NCBI GenBank assembly: GCA_964626595.1
Contig: CAZVFU010000002.1
Location: forward strand, 41,363 to 105,362
DNA: 64,000 nucleotides
Direction of reading: 5' to 3'
DNA from: JAWLFI01 sp964626595
Lineage (GTDB): Bacteria; Bacteroidota; Bacteroidia; Chitinophagales; Saprospiraceae
Translations under genes and position numbers: made by a program
Shown: positions 63,661-64,000 of the stretch, piece by piece
Layout of the letters: every line of letters starts with the position of its first letter
How positions within the stretch are numbered: the stretch's first letter is position 1
The notes under the pieces: generated by a model
Database searches by the model: none
Told to the model about the DNA's origin: nothing
The model's input: only the letters and a program-made list of their open reading frames with translations

Positions 63661-64000
63661 AGAGGGGCTTTTTCAGAATTGCAGTTGCTATGATTTGGAT
63701 CCCGGGGTCTTGTCCTTTGCAGGGGGGGGCAGCGGGGAGTTATTTTCTTGTCGCTGGACCCAGTAGCGACAAACTTCAAAAATTTTAGATGTGTGATTTT
63801 AGATCCTTATTAATTGAGATTTGTTTTTCATCCTTTTGTTTCAAGAATGCTATTTGGGAGTTCAGACTAAATCAGGCTTTTTTTCTCCCAGGCTTTCATC
63901 CTGAAGAAATCTATAATGAGCACTATTTCCCGTTTACTCCCTTTTTTTGGCCGAGGTAGCAGTCGGCTTAGGCTTGCTGTGCGGGGAGGCCGCGTAAGCG
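63661..64000. other. Right-edge region without a supported gene
   Basis: An 8-base G run lies at about 63722-63729. TTGTCGCT (63748-63755) and AGCGACAA (63765-63772) form an 8-bp hairpin. From an ATG at 63916 a frame stays open to the window edge (about 28 codons starting MSTISRLLPFFGRG), which could be a gene start or the GC-rich edge of another repeat. The sequence is too short to decide. Confidence 0.35.

Noticed and set aside
63916..64000. Start of a gene at the right edge (MSTISRLLPFFGRG...)
   Set aside because: Only 28 codons are visible and the stretch may be a GC-rich repeat; needs sequence beyond the window.

Overview
The window is chromosomal DNA from a member of the Bacteroidota, most likely a Flavobacteriales-type bacterium. 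Five things point there: type IX secretion/gliding genes (porV, porU, a porP/sprF-type gene, gldJ); an lpxC-fabZ fusion; a zinc-free L36 protein; a Porin_10 outer-membrane protein; and recurrent promoter -7 boxes of the form TAnnTTTG. Base composition is moderately AT-rich, with short, sharply GC-rich intergenic islands. I see no tRNA, rRNA, CRISPR array or transposase gene.

Layout. 1-5.3 kb is the end of the spc/alpha ribosomal operon (secY-map-infA-rpmJ-rpsM-rpsK-rpsD-rpoA-rplQ), followed by carA, eno, a DivIC/FtsB-like gene, sucD and a yeast-type cytosine deaminase (5.5-10 kb). 10.2-16.4 kb is a minus-strand block: a large NtrY-like sensor kinase, then crtD, cruF and crtZ, which are late carotenoid steps consistent with myxol/saproxanthin-type pigments. 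This block is bracketed by two inverted copies of a GC-rich repeat. Next come rnpB (RNase P RNA), porV-porU (minus), and porP/sprF-gldJ-murF (plus). 25.8-36.3 kb carries a degenerate ureohydrolase homologue, an amino-acid dehydrogenase, a pyruvate-dehydrogenase-type E2, recR, a large glycosyltransferase, an NtrX-like regulator without its DNA-binding domain, a LOG-family gene and a porin.

37.1-42.3 kb is the most unusual region. Five tightly overlapping genes encode an OleD-like reductase, a metallo-beta-lactamase-fold hydrolase, an F390-synthetase-like adenylating enzyme, a KAS III/OleA-like thiolase-fold enzyme and a membrane di-iron hydroxylase/desaturase. It looks like a variant of long-chain ketone, beta-lactone or olefin chemistry, is AT-richer than its neighbours, and is bracketed by two GC-rich repeats. 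42.6-49.2 kb is a minus-strand chain (hemC, inactive-looking DnaQ-fold protein, hemD, TMTC-like protein, recN, fabI). 49.3-53.3 kb is lipid A synthesis (lpxD, lpxC/fabZ, lpxA) plus an ABC ATPase. The rest holds a MerR regulator, an M23 peptidase, alaS, a surface-polysaccharide/lipoprotein gene chain and a thiolase.

Six GC-rich multi-hairpin elements (about 10.2, 16.2, 36.5, 42.5, 62.1 and 63.5 kb) form related families. Conserved modules alternate with hairpins whose sequences differ while their pairing is kept. All functional calls come from reading the translations and recalling protein families; no database search was run.
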